Part shown: positions 9,098-18,112 of the stretch, piece after piece | Layout: every line of letters starts with the position of its first letter | Position numbering within the stretch: the first letter of the stretch is position 1 | DNA from: Streptomyces sp. NBRC 110035 | GTDB taxonomy: Bacteria > Actinomycetota > Actinomycetes > Streptomycetales > Streptomycetaceae | Assembly: GCF_000829695.1 (NCBI RefSeq) | Contig: NZ_BBNN01000036.1 | Location: 1 to 64,000, forward strand | DNA length: 64,000 nt | Reading direction: 5' to 3' | The notes under the pieces: model-generated | What the model was told of the DNA's origin: nothing | Databases searched by the model: none | What the model saw: only the letters and a program-made list of their open reading frames with translations | Position numbers and translations under genes: made by a program

Positions 9098-9472
9098 CTA
9101 CGCCCACAGCGCGTCGGCCAGGGCCGCGCCCGCGAACGCCGCGCCCAGGCCGGCCGCGATGCTCGCCACGACGTTCACGGCGGCATAACGGGCGGCCCCC
9201 GCCTCGGTGAGGCGGAGCGTCTCGTAGGAGAAGGTGGAGTACGTGGTCAGGGCACCGCACAGACCGGTTCCCAGCAGCAGCTGGAGTTGCGGGCCCGCGG
9301 CGCCCGCGGCCACCGCGCCGGTGAGCAGGCCGAGTATCAGGCAGCCGACGACGTTCACCGTGAAGGTCCCCCAGGGGAAGACCGAGTCGTGCCGGGACTG
9401 CACCGCGCGGTCGGTGAGATAACGCAGCGGCGCCCCGACCGTGGCACCCAGTACGACCAGCAGCCAGGTCAC
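9098..9472 (-). CDS. crcB: Fluoride channel CrcB/Fluc, copy 1
   Basis: Small four-helix membrane protein of the CrcB/Fluc family that exports fluoride as a dual-topology dimer. The 124 residues carry the signatures GAPLRYL (helix 1), the WGTFTVNVVGC segment with the pore-lining asparagine, and TTYSTFSYET with the phenylalanine/threonine pore track. It overlaps the DUF190 gene by 4 bases (ATGA), and a second crcB lies upstream, so all three are co-transcribed. The two different Fluc subunits may form a heterodimer. Confidence 0.92.
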   Translation of the reverse strand: MTWLLVVLGATVGAPLRYLTDRAVQSRHDSVFPWGTFTVNVVGCLILGLLTGAVAAGAAGPQLQLLLGTGLCGALTTYSTFSYETLRLTEAGAARYAAVNVVASIAAGLGAAFAGAALADALWA

Positions 9473-9846
9473 GGGCCCTCATCTCCCGGCCCTGATGCGG
9501 GGGCACCACGGTCACCGTCCGGGTACCGGACGACCTCGCAGGCCTCGAGGGTCACCAGGCCTTCGGCGACGAGCGCGTCCGGCTCCGGCAGGAAGGCGCG
9601 TACCCGCTCCTCGGTGTCGACGACCACGACCGCCACCGGCAGGTCCTCGCTCAGGGACAGCAGCCGGGAGGTGTGGACGAGCGAGGAGGCGCCGAAGCCC
9701 TCGATGCCGCGAAAGACGCTGGCTCCCGCCAGTCCTGCCGCGTGGGCACGGTGGACGATCTCCGAGTAGAGGGGCCGGTGGTGCCAGGTGTCGTTCTCGC
9801 CGATGAACACGGTCAGGCGCAGGGCGCTGCCGGTCAGCCGTGTCAT
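9469..9846 (-). CDS. DUF190 protein
   Basis: A 125-residue soluble protein of the DUF190 family, which has a PII/CutA-like ferredoxin fold and is often encoded beside crcB. The typical N-terminal stretch LRLTVFIGENDTWHHRPLYSEIV and the central GASVFRGIEGFG with HTSRLLSLSEDLPVAV are present. It overlaps both flanking crcB genes by 4 bases each, so translation is coupled. A regulatory or accessory role in fluoride export is inference from context; the biochemical function of the family is not established to my knowledge. Confidence 0.88.
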   Translation of the reverse strand: MTRLTGSALRLTVFIGENDTWHHRPLYSEIVHRAHAAGLAGASVFRGIEGFGASSLVHTSRLLSLSEDLPVAVVVVDTEERVRAFLPEPDALVAEGLVTLEACEVVRYPDGDRGAPASGPGDEGP

Positions 9847-10292
9847 GACTGCCTCCTCTTCAGAACGCGGCGGGCCGCGGACGCGGCCGCCCACACGGCG
9901 GCCAGCGCCGCGAGCGGGGTGACGACGAGGTGGACGAGGGCGAGGCCCCCGTTGCCGTCGGCGAAGAGGTTCCGGCCGTCGACGGCATAGGTGGAGAAGG
10001 TGGTGAAACCTCCGAGGACACCGGTGCCGAAGAACGGGCGGACGAGGGGGTGGGCGGCGCGGGTTGCGGTGATGACCGCCATGAAGACGCCGATCACGGC
10101 GCAGCCGGTGATGTTGACCCACAGGGTCGTCCACGGGAAGCCGTCCGCCGGTGTCGGCCACCACAGGGAGGCGGCGTGGCGGGCGGCGGCGCCCGCTCCC
10201 CCGCCGGCTGCCACCACGGCGACGACGGGAGCGTGCACGCGCAGGACGGGGCGTGCACGGTGGGCCTGGACGGGCGGCGGCGGGGGTGTCAC
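9843..10292 (-). CDS. crcB: Fluoride channel CrcB/Fluc, copy 2
   Basis: Second Fluc subunit, 149 residues, with a longer proline-rich N-terminus than copy 1. The family core is visible: the GAGAAARHAASLWWP segment in place of the canonical G.R motif, FPWTTLWVNITGC with the pore asparagine, and FTTFSTYAVD. I chose the GTG at 10292 because AGGAG lies about 11 bases upstream on the minus strand; longer in-frame openings have no site. It is the first gene of a three-gene set. I looked for a fluoride riboswitch between 10293 and 10450 and saw none. Confidence 0.88.
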   Translation of the reverse strand: MTPPPPPVQAHRARPVLRVHAPVVAVVAAGGGAGAAARHAASLWWPTPADGFPWTTLWVNITGCAVIGVFMAVITATRAAHPLVRPFFGTGVLGGFTTFSTYAVDGRNLFADGNGGLALVHLVVTPLAALAAVWAAASAARRVLKRRQS

Positions 10293-10491
10293 GGGCGTAC
10301 GTCTCCTACTCGTCGAGCGGCCCGGACGTGCGGGCGCGCGTCTGCAACAAGTAGGGACCGTTGGCGGCGGCGCCGCGGTTCGGGTACGGCGGGTCCCACC
10401 GCCGCGCCGCGAGACGTGCTCGCGGCCGAGGGCCAGTTTAACGCCCGCGGCCGCGGGAGCCCACGGAGGTGTATGCCGTCGGCGGTGTGCG

Positions 10492-10788
10492 TCACCGACC
10501 CTTTTCGGGCGTCCGCGCGACCCCGGCGATCCGCACCTGGCCGCACCGGTGGTACGGATGTCCGGCGCCGCCGGTGCGCAGCGGGCCGACGGCCGTGAGC
10601 AGCCGCAGGTGGGTGAGGGCGACCGGGTGGGTCGTGCCGGACCGGCCGGCGACGGCCTCCGCGGTGGCGCCGTGTCCGGCGCGGCCGGGTTCCCTCGGCC
10701 GGGCCGGGATGTGCAGCCGTGTCCCGTCGTCGGGAGTCCTGGTCGTGTTGTCCGTCTCCGCCCCGGCGTCCTCTCCGGGCGCCTGCAC
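10492..10788 (-). CDS. Small putative winged-helix protein
   Basis: Uncertain 98-residue product starting at a GTG (10788) with only a weak GGGACG upstream. The middle reads like a helix-turn-helix: ATAEAVAGRSG, then TTHPVALTHLRLLTAVGPLRTGGAGHPYHR, like the strands and wing of ArsR/MarR-type DNA-binding domains. The N-terminus is low-complexity. It may be a remnant or a small regulator. The flanking stretches (10293-10491 and 10789-10900) show no other gene. Confidence 0.35.
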   Translation of the reverse strand: MQAPGEDAGAETDNTTRTPDDGTRLHIPARPREPGRAGHGATAEAVAGRSGTTHPVALTHLRLLTAVGPLRTGGAGHPYHRCGQVRIAGVARTPEKGR

Positions 10789-10900
10789 CGTCCCGCGGCC
10801 GACGCCTCCGTGTCAGGCGCTCCGGCACGTCGCCCCAACAACCGGCACGCCCCGGAAAGGGGCGGTTGAAGAACGCACGGGCGCAACGGCGCACCAGCGC

Positions 10901-10944
10901 GGGGCCCGGCCGCACACGTCCCGTCATGTGTGCGGCCGGGCCCC
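10901..10944 (-). terminator. Terminator of the galactanase gene
   Basis: A perfect 17-bp inverted repeat (10901-10917 and 10928-10944) with a 10-base loop, starting 25 bases beyond the galactanase stop codon. There is no U-tract, as is usual for Streptomyces terminators. Confidence 0.8.
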
Positions 10945-10968
10945 GGTGTACGTCAGGAACTCACACGC

Positions 10969-12552
10969 TCACCGGTGACCGAACCACGACATCGCGGGCA
11001 GCGCCCGGTCGTCGTAGCCGAACAGCGCCTGGTTCTCCCAGCCGTTGCCGGAGGCCGGGTCGGCCGGGTCCCAGCCGTTGCCGGTGCGGGCGGTCCAGGT
11101 GGCCTCCCAGTAGAAGATCCCGAGGCCGCGCCCGTTCGGGACGGCCTCCACGATGCTCGCCACGTCGTTCATCCACCGGGTCTGGCCCGCCGTGGTGGCC
11201 GGGTAGCCGGGGACGAGTTCCCCGGTGAGGTCGATGATGTTCTCCAGCCCGTCCTCGCTGTCGAGACGGAACGGGTAGGCCGTCTCGGCGAGGAAGACCG
11301 GCTTGCCGTAGCGGGAGGCGGCATCGTCCAGTGTGGTCTGGACGTCGTGCAGCGTGCCGTGCCAGTAGCCGTAGTACGACAGCCCGATGGCGTCGAACCT
11401 CACGCCCCGGGACACCGCGTTGTCGAACCACCAGCGGGTGCCGTCGAGGTCGCCGCCCTCGGCCAGGTGCAGCGCGACGGTGGTGGACGGGGCGACCGCC
11501 TTGACCGCGTCGTAGCCGGAGTTGAGCAGGCCGGCGAGCTGCGTCCAGTTGCCGGTGGAGCCCTCGTTCCAGAGCATGCCGCCGTTGATCTCGTTGCCGA
11601 CCTGGACCATGTCGGCGGTGGTGCCCTGTGCCTTGAGGGCGCTGAGGACGTCGTACGTGTGCTGGTACACGTCCGTCCTCAACCGGCCGTAGGAGTGACC
11701 CGCCCAGGCGGCGGGCTTGTTCTGCTTGCCGGGATCGGCCCAGGTGTCCGAGTAGTGGAGGTCGACCAGCAGCTTCATGCCCTGGGCCTTGACCCGCTGG
11801 GCCATGGCGAGGACGCGTGCCTTGTTGTTGTAGCCGTCGGCCGGGTTCACCCAGTCCTTGAGGCGGGCGTAGTTCATGCCGGCCGACCGCAGGATGGCGA
11901 CGCCGTCACCGGCACGGCCGGAGGCGGTCCGGTAGACGCCGCCCATGGCCTCGCTCTTGGGCAGGGAGGAGATGTCGGCGCCCTTGACCGCCAGGCCGGA
12001 GGTGCCCGGGGCGAAGGTCAGGTCGTCGACGTTGATCCAGTTGCCCGCGTCGGCATCGCTGCTGACGCTGATCGTGCACTGGTTGTTCGTCACTCTGACG
12101 GGTACGACGATCCGTATCCAGTCGCTCGCGGACACCGGCAGGTCGGTGCGTTGTTCGGGGCCGCCGCAGTTCTTGAGGGCGAGGTGGGCGGCGTTCTGGC
12201 CGCCGCCGGAACGGACCCAGGCGGTCAGCTTGTAGTCGCCGTTGGTCAGACCGGACAGGTACTGGTACGTCTCCACCTGGTAGGCCGAGGACGACCAGTG
12301 GGAGAGGCGGTGGCCGCCGCCGCGTCCGCCGGACTCGGAGTACGAGGCGGCGGTGGAGCCGTGCTCCGACCAGCCGGCCGGGGTGGCGGCGCCCGAACCG
12401 CCGGCTTCGAAGCCGCCGTTGGTGAGGGTGCTCGCCGCGGTCGCGGTCTGGGCGGGCAGTGCGGTGAGGGAGAGCCCCACGGCGAGCGGCAGCAGCAGGG
12501 CCCTGAGGACGGCTGTGCGGGTGTGTGCGCGCGTGCGTCTGGGATGGAACAT
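10969..12552 (-). CDS. Secreted arabinogalactan endo-beta-1,4-galactanase (GH53)
   Basis: Glycoside hydrolase family 53 enzyme that cuts beta-1,4-galactan side chains of pectin outside the cell. The 527 residues comprise a signal peptide (about 1-40, ending near TATAA), a carbohydrate-binding-like beta-sandwich (TNGGFEAG through WINVDDLTFAPG, about 42-180) and the GH53 barrel. The catalytic pair are the glutamates in QVGNEINGGMLW (acid/base) and VFLAETAYPF (nucleophile). The next gene upstream on the same strand is a GH42 beta-galactosidase, 116 bases away, and a sugar ABC transporter is divergent. Together they make a galactan degradation and uptake locus. Confidence 0.93.
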   Translation of the reverse strand: MFHPRRTRAHTRTAVLRALLLPLAVGLSLTALPAQTATAASTLTNGGFEAGGSGAATPAGWSEHGSTAASYSESGGRGGGHRLSHWSSSAYQVETYQYLSGLTNGDYKLTAWVRSGGGQNAAHLALKNCGGPEQRTDLPVSASDWIRIVVPVRVTNNQCTISVSSDADAGNWINVDDLTFAPGTSGLAVKGADISSLPKSEAMGGVYRTASGRAGDGVAILRSAGMNYARLKDWVNPADGYNNKARVLAMAQRVKAQGMKLLVDLHYSDTWADPGKQNKPAAWAGHSYGRLRTDVYQHTYDVLSALKAQGTTADMVQVGNEINGGMLWNEGSTGNWTQLAGLLNSGYDAVKAVAPSTTVALHLAEGGDLDGTRWWFDNAVSRGVRFDAIGLSYYGYWHGTLHDVQTTLDDAASRYGKPVFLAETAYPFRLDSEDGLENIIDLTGELVPGYPATTAGQTRWMNDVASIVEAVPNGRGLGIFYWEATWTARTGNGWDPADPASGNGWENQALFGYDDRALPAMSWFGHR

Positions 12553-12668
12553 GGGTGTTCGTCGTCCCTTCGACGTGGGGAGAGGAGCTGCCCCCGCCCG
12601 CGGCGGGGCGGGGGCCTCCCTCCGCCCCGCGGCGTGTGCTGCTCACGCGGGCGGAGGGGAGTCGCGGC

Positions 12669-14690
12669 TCAGCCGTCGAGTCGGACGACCCGGACGGCTC
12701 CGGCCGGGACCGCCAGGCGGTCCGCGGCGCGTTCACCCGTCAGCAGCTCGGTGCCGGGGGTGTCCAGCGGCACCTCGGTGTCGCCGGCGGTGTGGTTGAT
12801 CACGAACAGGAAGGTGCCGGACTGCCCGGTGCGGCGCACCACTTCGACATCGCGGGGCAGGTCGGCGCGCGGGGTGATCCCGGTCTCCTCGACGGCCCGG
12901 CCGAGCACGGTGTCCAGTCCTTCGGCGCCCAGGCGGGTGGAGACGTACCAGGCGCTGCCCTCGCCGAGGCGGTGCCGGGTGACGGCGGGGCGGCCGGCGG
13001 TGAGGCCGTCGGCGTAGGTCCAGACGGTCTCGGCGCCGCGCGGCACCACGAACTCGGACCACACGTCGGCGTCGAGTTCGGAGCCGTCGGGGCCGGTCAG
13101 GCGCACCCGGCCGCCGGCCGGGAGCGGCGAGAACTCCTCGACGGTCAGGCCGAGGACGTCCCGCAGGGGGCCGGGGTAGGCGCCGTCGTGCACGGCGTCG
13201 TGTTCGTCGACGATGCCGGAGAAGTACGAGACGACGAGGGTACCGCCGTTCTCGACGTACTCCTTGAGGTTGCGGCCGGCCGCCTCGGTCATCAGGTACA
13301 GGGCGGGGACGACGACCAGGGGGTACCCCGACAGGTCGGCCTCCGGGTGCGCGAAGTCGACGGTGAGGTGGCGGTCGTAGAGCGCTTCGTAGAAGGAGTC
13401 GGCCCGTTCGCGGGCGTCGTGGTCCTCGCTGGGGTGCCAGTCGAGGTTCTGCGCCCACCAGGAGTGCCAGTCCCACAGCACGGCGACGTCGGCCTCGGTG
13501 CGGGTGCCGCGCAGGGGTGCCAGCGCGTCGACGTGTGCACCGAGTTCGACGACCTCGCGCCATACGCGGGTGCCGGTGCCGCCGTGCGGGAGCATCGCCG
13601 AGTGGAACTTCTCGGCGCCGCGCCGGGACTGGCGCCACTGGAAGAACATGGCTCCCTCGGAGCCGCGGGCCACGTGGGCGAGGGAGTTGCGGGCCATCTG
13701 GCCGGGTGCCTTGGCAGGGTTGCGGGGCTGCCAGTTGACGCCCGAGGTGGAGTGTTCGAGCAGCAGCCAGGGGGCGCCGCCCGCGACGGAGCGGGTGAGG
13801 TCGGCGGACATCGCCAGGTTCACGTGGGTGCGGCGGCCGTCGGTGATCAGGTAGTGGTCGTTGGTGACGAGGTCGACCTCGCGGCCCCAGGCCCAGTAGT
13901 CCATGGAGTCGCACTGGCTGAGGGCCGTCATGAAGTTGGTGGTGACCGGGATGCCGGGCGCGAGGCGGTGCAGGATGTCCCGCTCGGCGGTGAAGTTCTC
14001 CCGCACGGTGGCGTCGGCGAACCGCCGGTAGTCCAGTGCCTGGCCGGGGTTGCCGACCGTCGGGGTGGCCCGCGGCGGGTTGATCTGCTCGAAGTCGGCG
14101 TAGCGCTGGCCCCAGAAGGCGGTGCCCCAGGCCTCGTTGACGGCGTCGACGGTGCCGTGGGTACGGGCGAGCCAGCGGCGGAAGTGGGCGGCGCAGCCGT
14201 CGCAGTAGCAGGCGGAGACGGGGACGCCGTACTCGTTGTGGACGTGCCACATCGCGAGCGCGGGATGGTCGCCGTAGCGCTCGGCGAGCCGGGTGGTGAT
14301 GTCCGCGGCGGCGGCACGGTAGGCGGCGTTGCTGTGGCAGATGGCGCCGCGGGAGCCGAACTCGTGGCGCACCCCGTCCGCGGTGACCGGCAGCGCGTCC
14401 GGGTGGGCGCGGTAGAACCAGACGGGCGGCACCACGGTGGGCGTGCCGAGGTCGACGCGGATGCCGTTCTCGTGCAGCAGGTCCAGGACCCGGTCGAGCC
14501 AGCCGAAGTCGTGGACGCCGGGTTCGGGTTCCAGCAGGGCCCAGGAGAAGATGCCGACGCTCACCATGGTGACGCCGGCCTCACGCATCAGCCGGACGTC
14601 CTCGGTCCAGACGCTTTCCGGCCATTGCTCGGGGTTGTAGTCCCCACCGAAGGCGAGCCCGGTGAGGCCCGTGGGGGTGGTCTCCGGCAT
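12669..14690 (-). CDS. GH42 beta-galactosidase
   Basis: Family 42 beta-galactosidase of 673 residues without a signal peptide, so it hydrolyses imported galacto-oligosaccharides in the cytoplasm. It begins with the family start GLAFGGDYNPEQW. The acid/base glutamate is in HVHNEYGVP, the nucleophile in LLLEHSTSGVNW, and the CYCDGC cysteines belong to the metal site seen in the family. A trimerisation domain and a C-terminal beta domain follow. The ATG at 14690 has GGGAG upstream. A GC-rich inverted repeat follows its stop, before the galactanase. It is divergent from the transporter operon, and the LacI protein at 18109 is the likely regulator. Confidence 0.93.
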   Translation of the reverse strand: MPETTPTGLTGLAFGGDYNPEQWPESVWTEDVRLMREAGVTMVSVGIFSWALLEPEPGVHDFGWLDRVLDLLHENGIRVDLGTPTVVPPVWFYRAHPDALPVTADGVRHEFGSRGAICHSNAAYRAAAADITTRLAERYGDHPALAMWHVHNEYGVPVSACYCDGCAAHFRRWLARTHGTVDAVNEAWGTAFWGQRYADFEQINPPRATPTVGNPGQALDYRRFADATVRENFTAERDILHRLAPGIPVTTNFMTALSQCDSMDYWAWGREVDLVTNDHYLITDGRRTHVNLAMSADLTRSVAGGAPWLLLEHSTSGVNWQPRNPAKAPGQMARNSLAHVARGSEGAMFFQWRQSRRGAEKFHSAMLPHGGTGTRVWREVVELGAHVDALAPLRGTRTEADVAVLWDWHSWWAQNLDWHPSEDHDARERADSFYEALYDRHLTVDFAHPEADLSGYPLVVVPALYLMTEAAGRNLKEYVENGGTLVVSYFSGIVDEHDAVHDGAYPGPLRDVLGLTVEEFSPLPAGGRVRLTGPDGSELDADVWSEFVVPRGAETVWTYADGLTAGRPAVTRHRLGEGSAWYVSTRLGAEGLDTVLGRAVEETGITPRADLPRDVEVVRRTGQSGTFLFVINHTAGDTEVPLDTPGTELLTGERAADRLAVPAGAVRVVRLDG

Positions 14691-14778
14691 GGATTGTCTC
14701 CCGATATGTCGAACTGCTGGGAACGTGCACACACACTTTGAGCGAAACGAAGCCAACACAACCGCACAGCAACAACCA

Positions 14779-14820
14779 TTGACAAGTGTCCGGGATGTTT
14801 CTCTACTGTGAACGCTCACA
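14779..14820 (+). promoter_or_regulatory. Promoter and LacI-type operator of the sugar ABC operon
   Basis: A -35 box TTGACA (14779-14784), a 17-base spacer and a -10 box TCTACT (14802-14807), overlapped at its end by the near-palindrome TGTGAACGCTCACA (14807-14820). The palindrome has the central CG and the TGTGA/TCACA arms typical of LacI-family operators and would block transcription start. The LacI gene is the last gene of the same operon, so autoregulation is likely. Confidence 0.7.
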
Positions 14821-14906
14821 GAGCAGCGCGAGCCACGGTACGAGCCGCGCGCAGCTGGGCAGCAGGTCTTCGCGGGAGGCGGGGGCCCAGGTCAGGGGAG
14901 AGTTCC

Positions 14907-16230
14907 ATGCGATACACGAAGCACCGTCGCCTCGTGAGTTCCGCCATAGCGGTCACGCTCGGCGCCACCACACTGGCCGCGTGCGGCTCGTCGTCCGACG
15001 ACGACAGCGGGGGCCCGGTCGGGCCCGGTCTCACTGACGTACTGGGCCTGGGCCCCCGGCATGGACAAGGTCGTGGACCTGTGGAACGAGGGCCCCGGCA
15101 AGAAGGAACAGATCAAGGTCACGGTGAAGAAGCAGGCGTCCGGCGACACGCTGGTCACCAAGATCCTCACCGCGCACAAGGCGGGCAAGGCCCCGGACCT
15201 GGTGCAGGCGGAGTACCAGGCGCTGCCCACGCTGGTCAGCAATGACGCGCTCGCCGACGTCTCGAAGGACGTGGGCGACGCGAAGAGCAAGTTCGCGGAC
15301 GGTGTCTGGCAGCAGACCACGCTCGGCACCGACGCGGTGTACGCGGTTCCGCAGGACATCGGGCCGATGATGTTCTACTACCGCGAGGACCTGTTCAAGG
15401 AGTACGGCCTGACGGTGCCGACGACCTGGGACGAGTTCGCGGACACCGCGCGCAAGCTCAAGAAGGAGTCACCGCAGACGGACCTGACCACGTTCTCCGC
15501 CAACGACTCGGGGCTGTTCGCGGGGCTCGCCCAGCAGGCCGGCGCGCAGTGGTGGACCATGTCCGGCACCAGGTGGAAGGTCGGCATCTCCGACGACGCG
15601 ACCAAGAAGGTCGCCGAGTTCTGGGGCGGCCTGGTCAAGGAGGGGGCCATCGACAACCAGCCGATGTACACCCCGGCCTGGAACAAGGCGCTCAACACCG
15701 GCAAGCAGATCGCGTGGGTCAGTGCCGTGTGGGCGCCGGGAACGCTGAGCACGGCCGCGCCCGACACCAAGGGCAAGTGGGCCATGGCCCCGCTCCCCCA
15801 GTGGAGCGACGGGGAGAACCGCACCGGCAGCTGGGGCGGTTCCTCCACCGGCGTCACCACGGACTCCAGGAACAAGGAGGCCGCCGCGAAGTTCGCCGCC
15901 TGGCTGAACACCGACGGCGAGGCGCTGAACGCGCTGGCGAAGGAGAGCGGCATCTACCCCGCCTCCACCTCGGCCCAGCTCAGCGGCGCCTTCACCACCC
16001 CGCCGGAGTACTTCTCCAACCAGCCGGACTTCTACGAGAAGGCCGCCGGGATCGCGCAGACCACCGCGCCGTCGGCCTGGGGCCCGAACGTCAACGTGGC
16101 GTACACGACGTTCAGGGACGCCTTCGGTGCCGCCGCGAAGAACAGGTCCGACTTCGTCGCCGCCGTGGACAGCATGCAGCAGGACACGGTCGCCGACCTG
16201 AAGAAGCAGGGCTTCGAGGTCGCTCCGTGA
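14907..16230 (+). pseudogene. ABC sugar-binding lipoprotein, frameshifted by a 10-bp duplication
   Basis: Extracellular solute-binding protein family 1, probably for galacto-oligosaccharides. The start ATG at 14907 follows AGGGGAG. A lipoprotein signal with lipobox LAAC and a serine-rich linker come first. The frame then shifts by +1 at two adjacent copies of GGGCCCGGTC (15011-15030). From 15031 the other frame reads SLTYWAWAPGMDKVVDLWN and continues to KKQGFEVAP at 16230. Deleting one copy gives a continuous protein of about 437 residues. As written, the main domain is not translated with its signal peptide. It is the first gene of a four-gene operon ending with LacI. Confidence 0.85.
15011..15030. 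repeat. 10-bp tandem duplication breaking the solute-binding protein gene
   Basis: Two perfect, adjacent copies of GGGCCCGGTC. Since 10 is one more than a multiple of three, the extra copy shifts the frame by +1. The frame is exact on both sides when one copy is removed. Confidence 0.9.
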
Positions 16231-17206
16231 CACCCCCGGCACGTGGGAAGGCGTACGGGGCCGGAGGGGCCCCGCACGCCTCCCCGTCCCGCACCTCTGC
16301 ACTCAGGCGCACCCGCAGCGCCCCCCTTCCTCTTCCTGATCCCCGCGACGGTTCTCTTCCTGCTCTTCTTCGCGCTGCCCATCGGGTACGCGGTCTGGCC
16401 CAGCTTCCGCAAGGTGCAGGTGTCCGGGCTCGGCCTGGGCTCGGGTGCCCGCAAGGAGGTCTGGGCCGGCCTGGAGAACTACACCGCCGCCCTCTCCGAC
16501 AGCGAGCTGCTGGACGGCACGCTGCGTGTGCTCGGCTACGGCTGCATCGTGGTGCCGGTGATGCTGGGGCTCGCCCTGGTGTTCGCGCTGATGCTGGACT
16601 CCGAGCGGGTGCGGCTCGCGCCCTTCACCCGGCTCGCGATCTTCCTGCCGTACGCCGTCCCGGGCGTGATCGCGGCGCTGCTGTGGGGCTTTCTCCACCT
16701 GCCCGACGTGAGCCCGTTCCACTTCGTGCTCGACACGTTCGGCCTGCCGCAACCGGACCTGCTGGACGGCGGTCCGCTGTTCCTCGCCCTGTCGAACCAT
16801 CGCGGTGTGGGGCGGCACCGGCTTCAACATGATCGTCATCTACACCGCGCAGCGGGCCATCCCGCTCGAGGTGCACGAGGCGGCGAAGCTGGACGGCGCC
16901 ACCCCTCTGCAGATCGCGCTGAGGATCAAGATTCCGATGGTCGCGCCGTCGCTGGTGCTCACCTTCTTCTTCTCGATCATCGCGACGCTCCAGGTGTTCA
17001 ACGAACCGACCACGCTGAAGCCGCTCACCAACTCCGTCTCCACCACCTGGAGTCCGCTGATGAAGGTGTACCAGGACGCCTTCGGCAACGGCGACATCCA
17101 CTCGGCCGCCGCTCAGGCCGCCCTCATCGCGCTCGCCACCCTGGTGCTCTCCTTCGGCTTCCTGCGGGCCGCGAACCGACGCAACAAGCAGGAGGCGGCC
17201 CGATGA
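16227..17206 (+). pseudogene. ABC sugar permease 1 (MalF type), two single-base insertions
   Basis: Inner-membrane permease of the carbohydrate-uptake-1 family, about 325 residues if repaired. The GTG at 16227 overlaps the preceding stop. The frame shifts at a run of six C (16321-16326): with one C removed the reading is RRTRSAPFLFLIPATVLFLLFFALPIGYAVW. It shifts again at AA (16795-16796): with one A removed, FLALSTIAVWGGTGFNMIVIYTA. The EAA loop (EVHEAAKLDGATPLQIALRIKIP) that docks the ATPase is intact in the last segment. No ATPase is encoded here; Streptomyces sugar importers usually share the multitasking ATPase MsiK. Confidence 0.85.
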
Positions 17207-18112
17207 GTTCCGTGGCCCTGAACAAGGCCGAGCCCGTGGCGTGGCCGGCACCGCCCCGGGCACCGGCCGGGCTCCGGCAGGGCCCCGCCGGACCGCCCTG
17301 ATCCCCACCCTGACGCTGCTCCTCGGCGCGCTGTACTGCCTGCTGCCGGTCGCCTGGGTGGTCGTCGCGTCCACCAAGTCCGGCAGTGAGCTGTTTCCAC
17401 GTTCACGTTCTGGCCCGGCACCGGCTTCACCGGGAACCTCTCCGACCTGAACGCCTACCGTGACGGCGTCTACTGGACGTGGATGGGCAACTCCGCCCTG
17501 TACGCCGGCCTCGGCGCCCTGCTGTCGACGTGCGTGTCGGCGGTCAGCGGCTACGCGCTGGGGGTCTACCGCTTCCGGGGCCGCGAGACGCTGTTCAACG
17601 TGCTGCTCACGGGTGTGCTGATGCCGCCGGTGATCCTCGCCGTCCCGCAGTACCTGCTGCTCGCCCAGGCGGACCTCACGGACTCCTACCTGTCCGTGCT
17701 GCTGCCGCAGATCCTCTCCCCGTACGGCGTCTGCCTCGCGCGGATCTACGCCGCGGCGTCGGTGCCGTCCGACGTGGTGGAGGCCGGGCGGATGGACGGG
17801 GCCGGCGAGTGGCGCATCTTCACCCGGGTCGCGCTGCCGATGATGCTGCCCGGACTGGTGACGGTGTTCCTGTTCCAGTTCGTCGCGATCTGGAACAACT
17901 TCCTGCTGCCGTACATCATGCTCAGCGACGACGAGAAGTTCCCGATCACGCTCGGTCTGCACACGCTCCTCGAGCAGGGCGCCAACGCTCCGGCGTTGTA
18001 CACCCTGGTGATCACCGGCGCGTTCCTCGCGGTGTTCCCGCTGGTCGCGCTCTTCCTGGTCGTCCAGAGGTTCTGGAGCCTGGACCTGCTCTCCGGAGCC
18101 GTAAAGTCATGA
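17203..18112 (+). pseudogene. ABC sugar permease 2 (MalG type), two single-base deletions
   Basis: Second permease of the same importer. The ATG at 17203 overlaps the previous stop (ATGA). One base is missing near 17237-17239 (GTGGCG should read GTGGGCG), after which ...VAGTAPGTGRAPAGPRRTALIPTL continues. Another is missing at the T-run 17394-17396, after which STFTFWPGTGFTGNLSDLNAYRDG follows. The remainder from 17483 is a good MalG-type permease with the EAA motif (DVVEAGRMDGAGEWRIFTRVALP). The repaired length is about 303 residues. The gene ends in an ATGA overlap with lacI. Confidence 0.85.

Noticed and set aside
8841..9515. A 224-codon minus-strand frame between the carboxypeptidase and crcB
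   Set aside because: It is crcB read out of frame plus intergenic sequence; no domain or start signal.
10293..10450. Fluoride riboswitch upstream of the crcB set
   Set aside because: The conserved fluoride-aptamer segments could not be found on the relevant strand.
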